Shown: in pieces, positions 1 to 9,543 of the stretch
Numbering within the stretch: the first letter of the stretch is position 1
Layout: every line of letters begins with the position of its first letter
NCBI GenBank assembly: GCA_023228875.1
Contig: JALOAG010000010.1
Coordinates: forward strand, 22,893-86,892
Direction of reading: 5' to 3'
Length of the DNA: 64,000 nucleotides
Source of the DNA: Bacteroidia bacterium
Lineage (GTDB): Bacteria > Bacteroidota > Bacteroidia > NS11-12g > UBA955
Made by a program: the position numbers and the translations under genes
The notes under the pieces: generated by a model
Seen by the model: the letters and a program-made list of their open reading frames with translations, nothing else
Database searches by the model: none
Told to the model about the DNA's origin: nothing

Positions 1-1
1 A

Positions 2-1663
2 GACCTTGAAGCACAGCAAAATAGAGGCTTTGACCCCAATATTAATTTACCGACAGATTCCCTGAACGCTGAATTGGCAAACAGAAAAGACAGTTTAAAT
101 ACAAAAAACCATTCGGATTCAATCAGGCAAAGATATGAGAAGCTGAAGGCGCAAAAAGCTAAATTGGAAAGTGACAGAGATAAGATAGAAGAAAAAATAC
201 AGGCAATTAAAAAAAAGAAAGAGGAAATTGATGCTTTGAGGCGGGCAGACTCTAGCTTTGTCAATCTGAACCAAGATGAGTTAAGCAAAAAAAGTAATCT
301 CAAATCAATTTCGGGTGCTTATGATTCAAAATTCAGGAAGATTTTAGGGTTTGCGAGTGGTTTTGACAAGTTTAATGTCGGTGTTGTTTATCCTGCACAT
401 TCGGATTTTACGGTAGTCGGAACACCTGTCAGGGGAGCTGATATTGCATGGAGTTCAGACAGGTTTTTCATTAATGTGTCTGCCGGAAAAGCTGCTGCAA
501 ATGATTTCAGGTTTTTCTCTACCGAAAGACCCGATTTTGACAGGAATTTTTATGCTGTTACAGCAGGAATAGGCAATAAAGATAAAAGTCATTTCTATTA
601 TTCACGTTCTTATTTTGATGGCCCCTTGGGCATTAATGACAGGCAGAGAATAAATAATTCGGTTAATTCCGCAGGTGCGAAAGGTATTTTTTACAAATAT
701 AAAATTACACTTAGTGGAGAAATAGCTCAAAGTAATTTCAGCGCACAAAATTCAGCAATTGAGGAAACCTTTAGCGGTAATTCCACGGACACATTTAACA
801 GGATTGAACCTGCATATAAGCTAAGTAATCTCAATACGGCATTTTGGGTGGAGGGTAAATACAAACTGCTGGAAAACCTGGAGATTCAAGGAAAAGTTCA
901 AAGAGTAAACCCCGGGTTTAAATCAGTGGGAAATCCTTTTATGAGGGTGGGCTTTTTTGAAAGGGATTTTTCTTTGAAAGGGAATTTTCTGAAAAACAAG
1001 ATTACCTCCCAAATTTTCTATAAAATGAACAGTGACAACCTGGCTAACGAGAACAGCTCTACAAACAAGATGAGTGGATATGGAATCATGTTACAGACTA
1101 ATTTGAATAAAAAATATCCTAATATTTCGGTTTATCACTCTCCTTATCAGCACGGCAACAATCATCCTGATTCTTTGTTGAGGTCATTTAATCAATTTTC
1201 AATTACCAACCTTACTCTTACCTATTCAAAAAAAATCAAGAAAGTATTTTTGGTAACATCAACTTCTTTTTCTCAATCTGTTATGTCTCTTGATAATTTA
1301 GGAAAAACGGGTATGCGTTCAGTGATATTAAACTCAAGTGCAACATTTGCAAAAGGACTTCAAACAATGTTCGTATGGCAATCAAATACAACCAATCCCG
1401 GCATTGATACGCTAAACGCTAATTTAGTTTCGCTTACCGTGTCTCAAAACATAAATCCAAGGTTTACCGCAGGCGTTGAGTCGCATTTAACCTGGTTTAA
1501 AAACGAAGCAGAGAAAAATGGCGGAAAAATCATGCTGATGTATAAACCTTCAAAAAAACTGTCTTTTTCTCTCGTGGGTGGCTACGATTACATTGATAAA
1601 CTGTGGGGCTTTGAAAAGAAAAATGTGGTTAGCGGAAGAGTGAGAATTAATGTGTTTTGGTGA
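2..1663 (+). CDS. Probable outer-membrane beta-barrel protein, 5'-truncated by the window edge
   Basis: The frame is open from base 2 with no ATG near its beginning; the first possible start is a TTG at 74, so the true start probably lies before the window. What is visible is a charged coiled-coil stretch (roughly codons 20-65 of the visible frame, rich in K/E/R), then about 430 residues of alternating aromatic/polar segments with many Asn, Ser and Phe. It ends in a C-terminal strand with a terminal Phe-Trp, typical of an outer-membrane barrel. No family is recognised. The barrel assignment is inferred from composition and the aromatic C-terminus. Confidence 0.7.
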   Translation, partial: DLEAQQNRGFDPNINLPTDSLNAELANRKDSLNTKNHSDSIRQRYEKLKAQKAKLESDRDKIEEKIQAIKKKKEEIDALRRADSSFVNLNQDELSKKSNLKSISGAYDSKFRKILGFASGFDKFNVGVVYPAHSDFTVVGTPVRGADIAWSSDRFFINVSAGKAAANDFRFFSTERPDFDRNFYAVTAGIGNKDKSHFYYSRSYFDGPLGINDRQRINNSVNSAGAKGIFYKYKITLSGEIAQSNFSAQNSAIEETFSGNSTDTFNRIEPAYKLSNLNTAFWVEGKYKLLENLEIQGKVQRVNPGFKSVGNPFMRVGFFERDFSLKGNFLKNKITSQIFYKMNSDNLANENSSTNKMSGYGIMLQTNLNKKYPNISVYHSPYQHGNNHPDSLLRSFNQFSITNLTLTYSKKIKKVFLVTSTSFSQSVMSLDNLGKTGMRSVILNSSATFAKGLQTMFVWQSNTTNPGIDTLNANLVSLTVSQNINPRFTAGVESHLTWFKNEAEKNGGKIMLMYKPSKKLSFSLVGGYDYIDKLWGFEKKNVVSGRVRINVFW

Positions 1664-2052
1664 TGAAGAATGCGAAACAACTAATTCTCTTGTCGCAAAC
1701 AACTTAAAACTAATGCCCTTGAAAAGATATTTTATTTTCCTTGATTTTTAAATAAGTCTTGAATCAATGGAATTATTTTTTCTTTTGCATCGTTACCAAA
1801 TAGAATCACCGAGCATAAAATAGCAGCTTGATAATTTATTTGGGGTTTCAAAACCTTTCATTTCCTTTCAAAATCTTTCATTACACTACATTTTATATAA
1901 TTCCTTTCATTTTCTTTCATCTCCTTTCACGTTCTTTCAAAACCTTTCAGATTCTTTCAAAACCTTTCAGGGTACAAGCCTCTTCCCATAACCTTTGTGC
2001 GGACGCTTTGCAGAAAAGCGGCATTTTTATTTGTCTGTAAACTAATTTTTCT
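1664..2052. other. Intergenic stretch holding the CTTTCA array
   Basis: No credible gene is visible. The 71-codon frame at 1828-2040 is a by-product of the decamer array described separately. Base composition here differs from the flanking genes, with long pyrimidine-rich runs on the plus strand. Confidence 0.6.
1845..1969. repeat. 10-bp-phased CTTTCA array
   Basis: CTTTCA occurs at 1855, 1865, 1875, 1904, 1914, 1924, 1934, 1944, 1954 and 1964, with a one-mismatch copy (GTTTCA) at 1845. Spacing is exactly 10 bp except for one 29-bp step, which is three periods minus one base and contains degenerate copies. The consensus unit is NNN(C/T)CTTTCA; on the other strand TGAAAG(G/A)NNN. The unit is too short for CRISPR and is not a multiple of three. 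One full turn of DNA per unit would place every copy on the same helical face, so a protein-binding or recombination-site array is a reasonable inference. It lies about 85 bp before the recombinase promoter. Confidence 0.85.
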
Positions 2053-2060
2053 TATCTTTG
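2053..2060 (+). promoter_or_regulatory. -7 promoter box (TATCTTTG)
   Basis: The box matches the Bacteroidota TAnnTTTG consensus exactly and lies just upstream of the small reading frame and the serine recombinase. The -33 element is not clear. Confidence 0.55.
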
Positions 2061-2209
2061 AAACAGCAGAAAACGCACAAGCCCGACAGCAACAAAAGCG
2101 AAAAACCGGAAAGTAAACAGGAAAGTATAAACCCTGACGAGTTCTTTTACCAACTTGCTATACTCACTTGCAGGGCTTGGGAAAACAAGAAAAGAACAAC
2201 AGCAAATAA

Positions 2210-2234
<25 letters not shown>
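2061..2234 (+). CDS. Possible small leader protein upstream of the recombinase
   Basis: A frame of about 57 codons runs to the TAA at 2232. It has a Lys/Gln/Ser-rich N-terminal half and a more protein-like segment (INPDEFFYQLAILTCRAWEN). There is no ATG or GTG; the only start-like codon is the TTG at 2058, which lies inside the -7 box. The frame overlaps the recombinase frame in the -1 register from 2210 to 2234. It may be a real small ORF of the element, the 5' part of a frameshift fusion, or a fragment. I do not recognise a family. Confidence 0.35.
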
Positions 2235-3812
<1,578 letters not shown>

Positions 3813-3847
3813 TTGGTTCAAACGAGGCGCAAAAATAGCATTATTTT

Positions 3848-4930
3848 TTATTTGGCAAAAGGCAATAATTTATTTACTGCTGCTTGTATTTTCTCTGCCG
3901 GCAAATCGTGCATACAACTCTGCCCAAGTTTACACGTGCCTAGATAAAAGCACACACATTCTTTGTCAGGCTCTACAATGATTCCTCTATCAAAGAGGTC
4001 AAATTCGTGCGGATTAAAAATGTTATTCATCAAAACAATTTTCTTTTTTAACCCTAATGTAAGGTGCATTCCCATGGTAACTTGAGTAACCACTAAGTCG
4101 CATTGAGCTATCAAATTGATAAATTGGTTGAGTTCAAAGTATCCTAAGTATTTTGCTCCGGAACACAAACTGATTTCGAGATTGCGTTGATGCTCCTGCT
4201 CTCCGCCTAATAAAATGACTTCGTATCCTTGCTTGAGCAATTGTGTAGCTAAGGTTGTAAAGTTATCTATAGTCCACAGTCTTGTAGTCCATCTTCCGCC
4301 ACAGCCGGTATTTAAACCAACAACTTTTTTGCTTTTATCAATCGCAGACCAGTCATAACCTTTATCATCATGTGTATCCAATAGATATTCTTCTCTTTGA
4401 TATTCAAGCCCGCAGATGTTGAATATTTCTTCGCAGTAGGATAAGGCGTTTTTCTTGCTGATATCATCAAAAACTCCTGTTTCAAACTTATGTTGTGCAA
4501 GTTTGTTAATAGGTGCAGGATTGTTGTCAATCAGCGTGAATCCATATTTTTCTTTTGCTTCAACTTGCTTCAAAAGAGCACAAGCTTCTTTTTCCTTATC
4601 AAGATTGATGGCAATATCAAAACTTGCATTTTGTAGGTAAACAATAGAGTCTGTGCTTAAAGTAAGTATTTCGTGAATTTCGCTCTTTGGTAAAATGGCA
4701 GGTGTAAGGGTTAGCCAAGTAATTTTACAATTTGGGTAAATGGACTTATATCGGCTTACTAATGGAGTGGTTCTAATGACATCACCAATCGCACCTAATT
4801 TGATGATTAGAATTCGTTTACTGATTGGAGCGTAGTAAGGGCATCCATCGCAATGTACCTCATGTTCTTTGTGGGGTTTGCATGGAATGTCACCTCTAAA
4901 ATGCAGACAATCTGAATGTATAACAAGCAA
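3848..4930 (-). CDS. Glycosyltransferase family 9 (heptosyltransferase-like)
   Basis: The 360-aa product has the GT9 N-terminal Rossmann motif (LIIKLGAIGDVIRTTPL, about residues 42-58) and a C-terminal nucleotide-sugar region with NTGCGGRW. GT9 enzymes transfer heptose or related sugars during lipopolysaccharide core assembly. Before the catalytic domain there is a cysteine cluster at residues 8, 17, 27 and 30, which looks like a small metal-binding element. The start is a TTG, because no ATG precedes the cysteine cluster in frame; a TATATTTG box lies 25 nt upstream. The acceptor substrate is unknown. Confidence 0.88.
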   Translation of the reverse strand: MLVIHSDCLHFRGDIPCKPHKEHEVHCDGCPYYAPISKRILIIKLGAIGDVIRTTPLVSRYKSIYPNCKITWLTLTPAILPKSEIHEILTLSTDSIVYLQNASFDIAINLDKEKEACALLKQVEAKEKYGFTLIDNNPAPINKLAQHKFETGVFDDISKKNALSYCEEIFNICGLEYQREEYLLDTHDDKGYDWSAIDKSKKVVGLNTGCGGRWTTRLWTIDNFTTLATQLLKQGYEVILLGGEQEHQRNLEISLCSGAKYLGYFELNQFINLIAQCDLVVTQVTMGMHLTLGLKKKIVLMNNIFNPHEFDLFDRGIIVEPDKECVCFYLGTCKLGQSCMHDLPAEKIQAAVNKLLPFAK

Positions 4931-4955
4931 TGAAATGTGATTTTTATTGAGGTTG

Positions 4956-4963
4956 CAAATATA
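4956..4963 (-). promoter_or_regulatory. -7 promoter box (TATATTTG) for the GT9 gene
   Basis: On the minus strand TATATTTG matches TAnnTTTG and is followed 25 nt later by the TTG start. Confidence 0.5.
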
Positions 4964-5039
4964 ACGTTTGTCAAATAGTCAGAAAAAATAGATTATAAAA
5001 GTAAAAAATGAACGTAATTTGCATAACCTCTGTGAAATT

Positions 5040-8000
5040 ATGAAGGTTAAGCATTTATTGGTATTACTGCTTTTTGTATTCTGTTTTTCTAACAGCGCAT
5101 TCTCTACCCATTTGGTGGGCGGGTATGCAGGGTATGAATATATAGGCAGAGTGGGCAATAGCTCCATGTATAATTACAGAGTTTATTTTGTTGTTTACAG
5201 AGATTGTAACAGTAGTGTTGACTTTGATGAAACAATGGATGTTTGTATTTATAACGGGAACGGTAGCTTTTATTCACGTCTTACCATTGTTAGAGGCAAG
5301 CCAAGAAAAGTAGATCCTGTGGGTATGACCAAGTGTGCCCAGTCTGCACAAGCTTGTATAGAAGTATGTGTGTATGAAAAAGTTATCAGCTTGCCACAGA
5401 CGAATTTTGGTTATTCACTCAAATGGGAGCGCTGTTGCCGCAATACTCAGAATAATTTGCCAAATGGATATGTTCAAGGAGTGTATCAGCCTACACAAGG
5501 ACAAACTTATCTTACAAAGATTCCTGCCACTTCTATTGTTAACAGTTCGCCCTACTACACTGAAGTACCGGTTCCCTATATCTGTATCAATGACACTACC
5601 CAAATAAGAAACTATGCAATTGATCCGGATGGTGATTCGTTGGTATTTCGTTTTGTGAGACCTTGGAGTGGCGGAGGTCCAGATGATGCTATTCCGGGTT
5701 GCGAATCTAATTATAGTGGTCCAAAATACATCGTGTATAATGCAGGATTTGATGAGAGTAAACCATTTGGCGCAAATGGATATTCCGAAATTAATGCCTC
5801 TACCGGCACCATGACTGTAATGGCTAAAGACTTAGGTCGATTTGCACTAGCAGTTGATGTAGAGGAATACAGAAATGGTATTTTAATAGGAAAGACACGT
5901 TTAGATATACAATTACTTGTCATCAATTGTCCTCCTAATATTAAACCCAGTCTTTCAGCATCGTCAAGAATTTTTACTCGAGAAGTGGAAGCAGGCGAAA
6001 AACTTTGTTTTGATATTAATGCTGTAGATCAAGATGCTCAGAATGTGAGGTTAAGTGCGTATGGAGAAATGTTTACAGGAGAGGGGGCATGGGTTGGCAC
6101 CACAGCGACCTTCCCAACCAAAATAGGATACAAATCAGTAACCTCTACATTTTGTTGGCAAACCACCTGTGAGCAAGGAAGAGCGGCTCCTTATTCATTC
6201 GTAATAGAGGCTTTAGATGATGGATGTCCTCCAAAGTTTATCAACGAAACGTATTATATCTATGTCAAGCCTTTTACAAGTAAATTGTTAATTGGAGGCG
6301 ATAATCCCGTGTGTCCGGGTGTCAAAGGCAGTAAGTATCAGGCACTGAATATTGGTGCGGGAAGTACGGTGGAATGGACGGTTGAAAATGGTACTATTAC
6401 TTCCGGTCAAGGTACAAAGCAGATTACTGTTGACTGGGATTTTGATAAACCTTCGGGAACGGTATATGCGAAAGAAATTTCAAAAAATGGTTGTGTAGAT
6501 AAAACAAAGTCCTATACGGTTAAGTATGCTCCAAAACCGCCTTTGCCCGGTATTTTAACTTATATTTCTATTTCCCCGCTAGTGCCGGCAGATTCAGTAT
6601 GTGTAGGACATAGCCTATATTTTAAACCTTCTCCTGCTACACTCCTCAATGCCTTTAATTGGACGTGGATTGACCCGCAAGGTAATAATCAGGTTTCTTC
6701 AGACCCTTTTGAGTTTATTCCCACTGATGCAGGTGCTTATGATGTAAAATTGTTTTATACAAGTATGTTTGGTTGTCCGAGCGATACCGTTGTTAAAACT
6801 GTTTATGCATTGAAACCTTTGGTGGATAGTATTATTGGACCTCCTACCGTATGTCCTAATAATGGCAATATTCAGTTTTATGTAAAAGGGTATCCCGGTT
6901 CTACCTATCAATGGTTTATTGATGGTGCAACCATTCAAAAAGGACAAGGTACAGATACTGTTACTTTAGCTTTTGGAGAACCGGCAGTGGTAGTGTTAAA
7001 AGTGGTGGAGACCATGGCATTTGGATGTGTCGGAGACACAATCTACCACAATATAAAAGTTACCTATGATTTAGAGATTCATGAACCTTTGGGTGATTTT
7101 TCTGTGTGTGAATTTACCAAAGAAAGGTATATCCCCAATCCATTGGTGCATCATACTGTTTATTACTGGGATGTAACCGGTGGAACGATTGACAATATCA
7201 ATCCACAGGACTATTCACTCGATGTTATTTGGGGAACAGCCGGTATGGGAAAAATTAAATATTACCAAACCGCTTATGACACCTTGAACAGCAAACAATG
7301 TATCAGCAATAAGGTAGATATAGATGTGCAAATTAATCCAATACCTAGTGTGGATTTTATTGAGGGCAAGTTTGCGGTTTGCCAATATGAAGTACCGCTT
7401 AGTTTTACATTGAATGGATATAAGAATTCCACCTATCATTGGGAAGTAAATGGTGATACTGTATTAGAAGGGCAAGGCAGCAAGACCATTATTCTTCCAA
7501 CTAATGTGTATGGAAGTTTTGTTATTCGAGTAAAAGAAATTAGTGAATTTGGATGCGCAGGACCTTTGATTGACAGTGTTTTGACCATTCATCCTAAACC
7601 TGTTACTACACCAATCATTGGAGATAGTATTTTGTGTTTCCCAAATTTTCTTAACAGACAATATAGTGTAACCGGCTTCCCTAATTCGACTTTTTATTGG
7701 AACGTAGAAGGTGGTGTCAGAAAAGACACTGCTCTTACTCCTAAAACTGTGGTGGATTGGAATGGACTGCAATCTAATCGTATCAGTGTTTTTGAACGCT
7801 CTGATTTTGGATGTTTAGGAGATACATTGACCCTGCCTGTGTTTATTGATAGCATTGGTATTGATATTAAGGTTGTTACTGTAAGCCCACCTCCGGCAGG
7901 AGATAATCAAATAATTATAAATTGGGAATTGATCAATGCTCCTCGTTATGACACAACTTTTGGGATTTATAAACGAAGAGTGAATCCGGAACAATCATTT

Positions 8001-8684
8001 AATAAAATAGGAGAGGTAGCAGGTAATGTCTTCACATTTACAGAGAAAAAAGTAAATACAGATATTACACCCTTTGATTTTCAAATTAGAGGCTCAAATC
8101 TTTGTAATGAACAGATAAATTCACCCGTTCATAGGACTATTTTATTAACCGGAGACAAAATCATGGAGTACACAGTTGACCTTGATTTTACTGAATATAT
8201 GGGTTGGCATCAAGGCGTGTTGGATTATGTAGTCAATAGAAAGTTACTGAATAAGACTCCTTTTGAAGAGTATGATTGGAAGTCTTCTCCTGTGAGAGTT
8301 CACTATGATAATGGTACCGACCATTATACACAATGTTATCGCATTAAAGCCAATGAATTTGGAGGCAGAGGCGAAGTATCATGGTCTAATGAAATTTGTT
8401 TTGACTATCCGCCCATTATGTACATTCCAAATGCTTTTTCTCCCGATGGAAATGGTTTGAATGAAGGGTTTGGAGTGATTGCTTCCGGTACTAAGACATT
8501 TAAGATGACAGTGTTCAATCGCTGGGGCGAAAAGTTATTCATTACAGATGATGCAAAACAGACTTGGGATGGTACTTTTAATGGTGTGCCATGCAAGCAA
8601 GATGTCTATGTGGTGTTTATAGAATACACAAACTATGCAGACAAGTATTTCAATACCAAAGGTACATTTACTTTGTTAAGATAA
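5040..8684 (+). CDS. T9SS type B cargo protein with PKD-like repeats
   Basis: The 1214-aa product has a Sec signal peptide (hydrophobic LLVLLLFVFCF, cleavage near SAFS-THLVGG) and several PKD-like immunoglobulin-fold repeats with recurring GQGT/GQGS and FGC motifs. Its C-terminal sorting domain contains YIPNAFSPDGNGLNEGF, VFNRWGEKLF and WDGTFNG, the gliding-motility-associated (type B) T9SS signal. The start at 5040 is preferred over an in-frame ATG at 5019 because the signal peptide then begins with MKVK. It is inferred to be exported and surface-anchored or released, possibly as an adhesin. No enzyme domain is seen. It is convergent with the next gene, 14 bp away. Confidence 0.9.
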   Translation: MKVKHLLVLLLFVFCFSNSAFSTHLVGGYAGYEYIGRVGNSSMYNYRVYFVVYRDCNSSVDFDETMDVCIYNGNGSFYSRLTIVRGKPRKVDPVGMTKCAQSAQACIEVCVYEKVISLPQTNFGYSLKWERCCRNTQNNLPNGYVQGVYQPTQGQTYLTKIPATSIVNSSPYYTEVPVPYICINDTTQIRNYAIDPDGDSLVFRFVRPWSGGGPDDAIPGCESNYSGPKYIVYNAGFDESKPFGANGYSEINASTGTMTVMAKDLGRFALAVDVEEYRNGILIGKTRLDIQLLVINCPPNIKPSLSASSRIFTREVEAGEKLCFDINAVDQDAQNVRLSAYGEMFTGEGAWVGTTATFPTKIGYKSVTSTFCWQTTCEQGRAAPYSFVIEALDDGCPPKFINETYYIYVKPFTSKLLIGGDNPVCPGVKGSKYQALNIGAGSTVEWTVENGTITSGQGTKQITVDWDFDKPSGTVYAKEISKNGCVDKTKSYTVKYAPKPPLPGILTYISISPLVPADSVCVGHSLYFKPSPATLLNAFNWTWIDPQGNNQVSSDPFEFIPTDAGAYDVKLFYTSMFGCPSDTVVKTVYALKPLVDSIIGPPTVCPNNGNIQFYVKGYPGSTYQWFIDGATIQKGQGTDTVTLAFGEPAVVVLKVVETMAFGCVGDTIYHNIKVTYDLEIHEPLGDFSVCEFTKERYIPNPLVHHTVYYWDVTGGTIDNINPQDYSLDVIWGTAGMGKIKYYQTAYDTLNSKQCISNKVDIDVQINPIPSVDFIEGKFAVCQYEVPLSFTLNGYKNSTYHWEVNGDTVLEGQGSKTIILPTNVYGSFVIRVKEISEFGCAGPLIDSVLTIHPKPVTTPIIGDSILCFPNFLNRQYSVTGFPNSTFYWNVEGGVRKDTALTPKTVVDWNGLQSNRISVFERSDFGCLGDTLTLPVFIDSIGIDIKVVTVSPPPAGDNQIIINWELINAPRYDTTFGIYKRRVNPEQSFNKIGEVAGNVFTFTEKKVNTDITPFDFQIRGSNLCNEQINSPVHRTILLTGDKIMEYTVDLDFTEYMGWHQGVLDYVVNRKLLNKTPFEEYDWKSSPVRVHYDNGTDHYTQCYRIKANEFGGRGEVSWSNEICFDYPPIMYIPNAFSPDGNGLNEGFGVIASGTKTFKMTVFNRWGEKLFITDDAKQTWDGTFNGVPCKQDVYVVFIEYTNYADKYFNTKGTFTLLR

Positions 8685-8698
8685 AGTGCACAAAATGC

Positions 8699-9529
8699 TT
8701 ATTGGCGGCTAAGCAAGCCTTCAATTTCCTTGATAACTGTATTCATTTTGCGATTGTCCAACCCGATTTGCTCAAATATATTCTTGTTGTCTATTAAGTC
8801 TTTTACCAAGATAATTTCATTTTCCAATAAAAATCTTTTCTCTTTCATGTTAATTGAAGTTAGACAAGTAATAGGGTAAAGCGCTCTTTTGTCAACCATA
8901 TTCTTGATGCTATTGCCGTTTGGATATTCCCATGATAAGAGTTTGATATGGTAATACTCGCCAAACGCAATTGAGTCAGAGGTGAAATAGGAGTTTGTAA
9001 TAAGCCACCCGTTAGTGAACTGTTGCTTATGCCCAAACAAATCAAACTCCTTGTTAGAAATATCTTTGATACGAGAAAGGAAATACATGGGAATAGTAAC
9101 AGGAATTTTTGTTTCCATAGTATTTCTAAACTTACATTCAATCCAATATAAGATGTTGTCTCGGAAGGCGATTACGTCTGCTTCATGCGAAACTGCATGT
9201 CCTTGTAGAGTTAGATTATGAGCTGTTTGATAGCCATAATCAATTAAAAACTTTGCAACCCATTTTTCAAAATAGAATCCTGTAGGACCTAAGTCTCTCA
9301 ATGCTCTTTTTAAACTATAACGTGCAGCAAAGGAATGAGCCAGTTTCTTTAATTCCTTGAAACTGAGTTTGTAGATTTCTTTACTGTGCATACCATCATA
9401 AATTTTAGGTTTGATGCGTTGCAACACAATATCTACATCTTCATCTGCAGCACCGGACTTTGTCAGCGAATTTCGAAGCCTTTCTATATCGAATTCGGTT
9501 AGCTCACCGGAGTATTTCCTGACTTTCAT
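8699..9529 (-). CDS. ATP-cone domain fused to a PD-(D/E)XK nuclease-like domain
   Basis: The 276-aa product begins with an ATP-cone (about residues 1-90: VRKYSGELTEFD followed by alpha-helical segments), the nucleotide-sensing module best known from ribonucleotide reductases and NrdR. The second half has a restriction-nuclease-like core: E116-x-D118 followed by E131-C-K133 in a hydrophobic strand context. That fits an Mrr/PD-(D/E)XK fold. The gene starts 14 bp after the M16 peptidase stop and is probably cotranscribed with it. The role is not established; nucleotide-controlled DNA cleavage or repair is an inference. Confidence 0.78.
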   Translation of the reverse strand: MKVRKYSGELTEFDIERLRNSLTKSGAADEDVDIVLQRIKPKIYDGMHSKEIYKLSFKELKKLAHSFAARYSLKRALRDLGPTGFYFEKWVAKFLIDYGYQTAHNLTLQGHAVSHEADVIAFRDNILYWIECKFRNTMETKIPVTIPMYFLSRIKDISNKEFDLFGHKQQFTNGWLITNSYFTSDSIAFGEYYHIKLLSWEYPNGNSIKNMVDKRALYPITCLTSINMKEKRFLLENEIILVKDLIDNKNIFEQIGLDNRKMNTVIKEIEGLLSRQ

Positions 9530-9543
9530 TATGAATGTGTTGA

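Noticed and set aside
1845..1969. CRISPR array
   Set aside because: Units are 10 bp with a 6-bp core, have no spacers and no cas genes are nearby.
1828..2040. 71-codon frame over the CTTTCA array
   Set aside because: It is a translation of a 10-bp repeat; the period is not a multiple of three and there is no protein-like composition.
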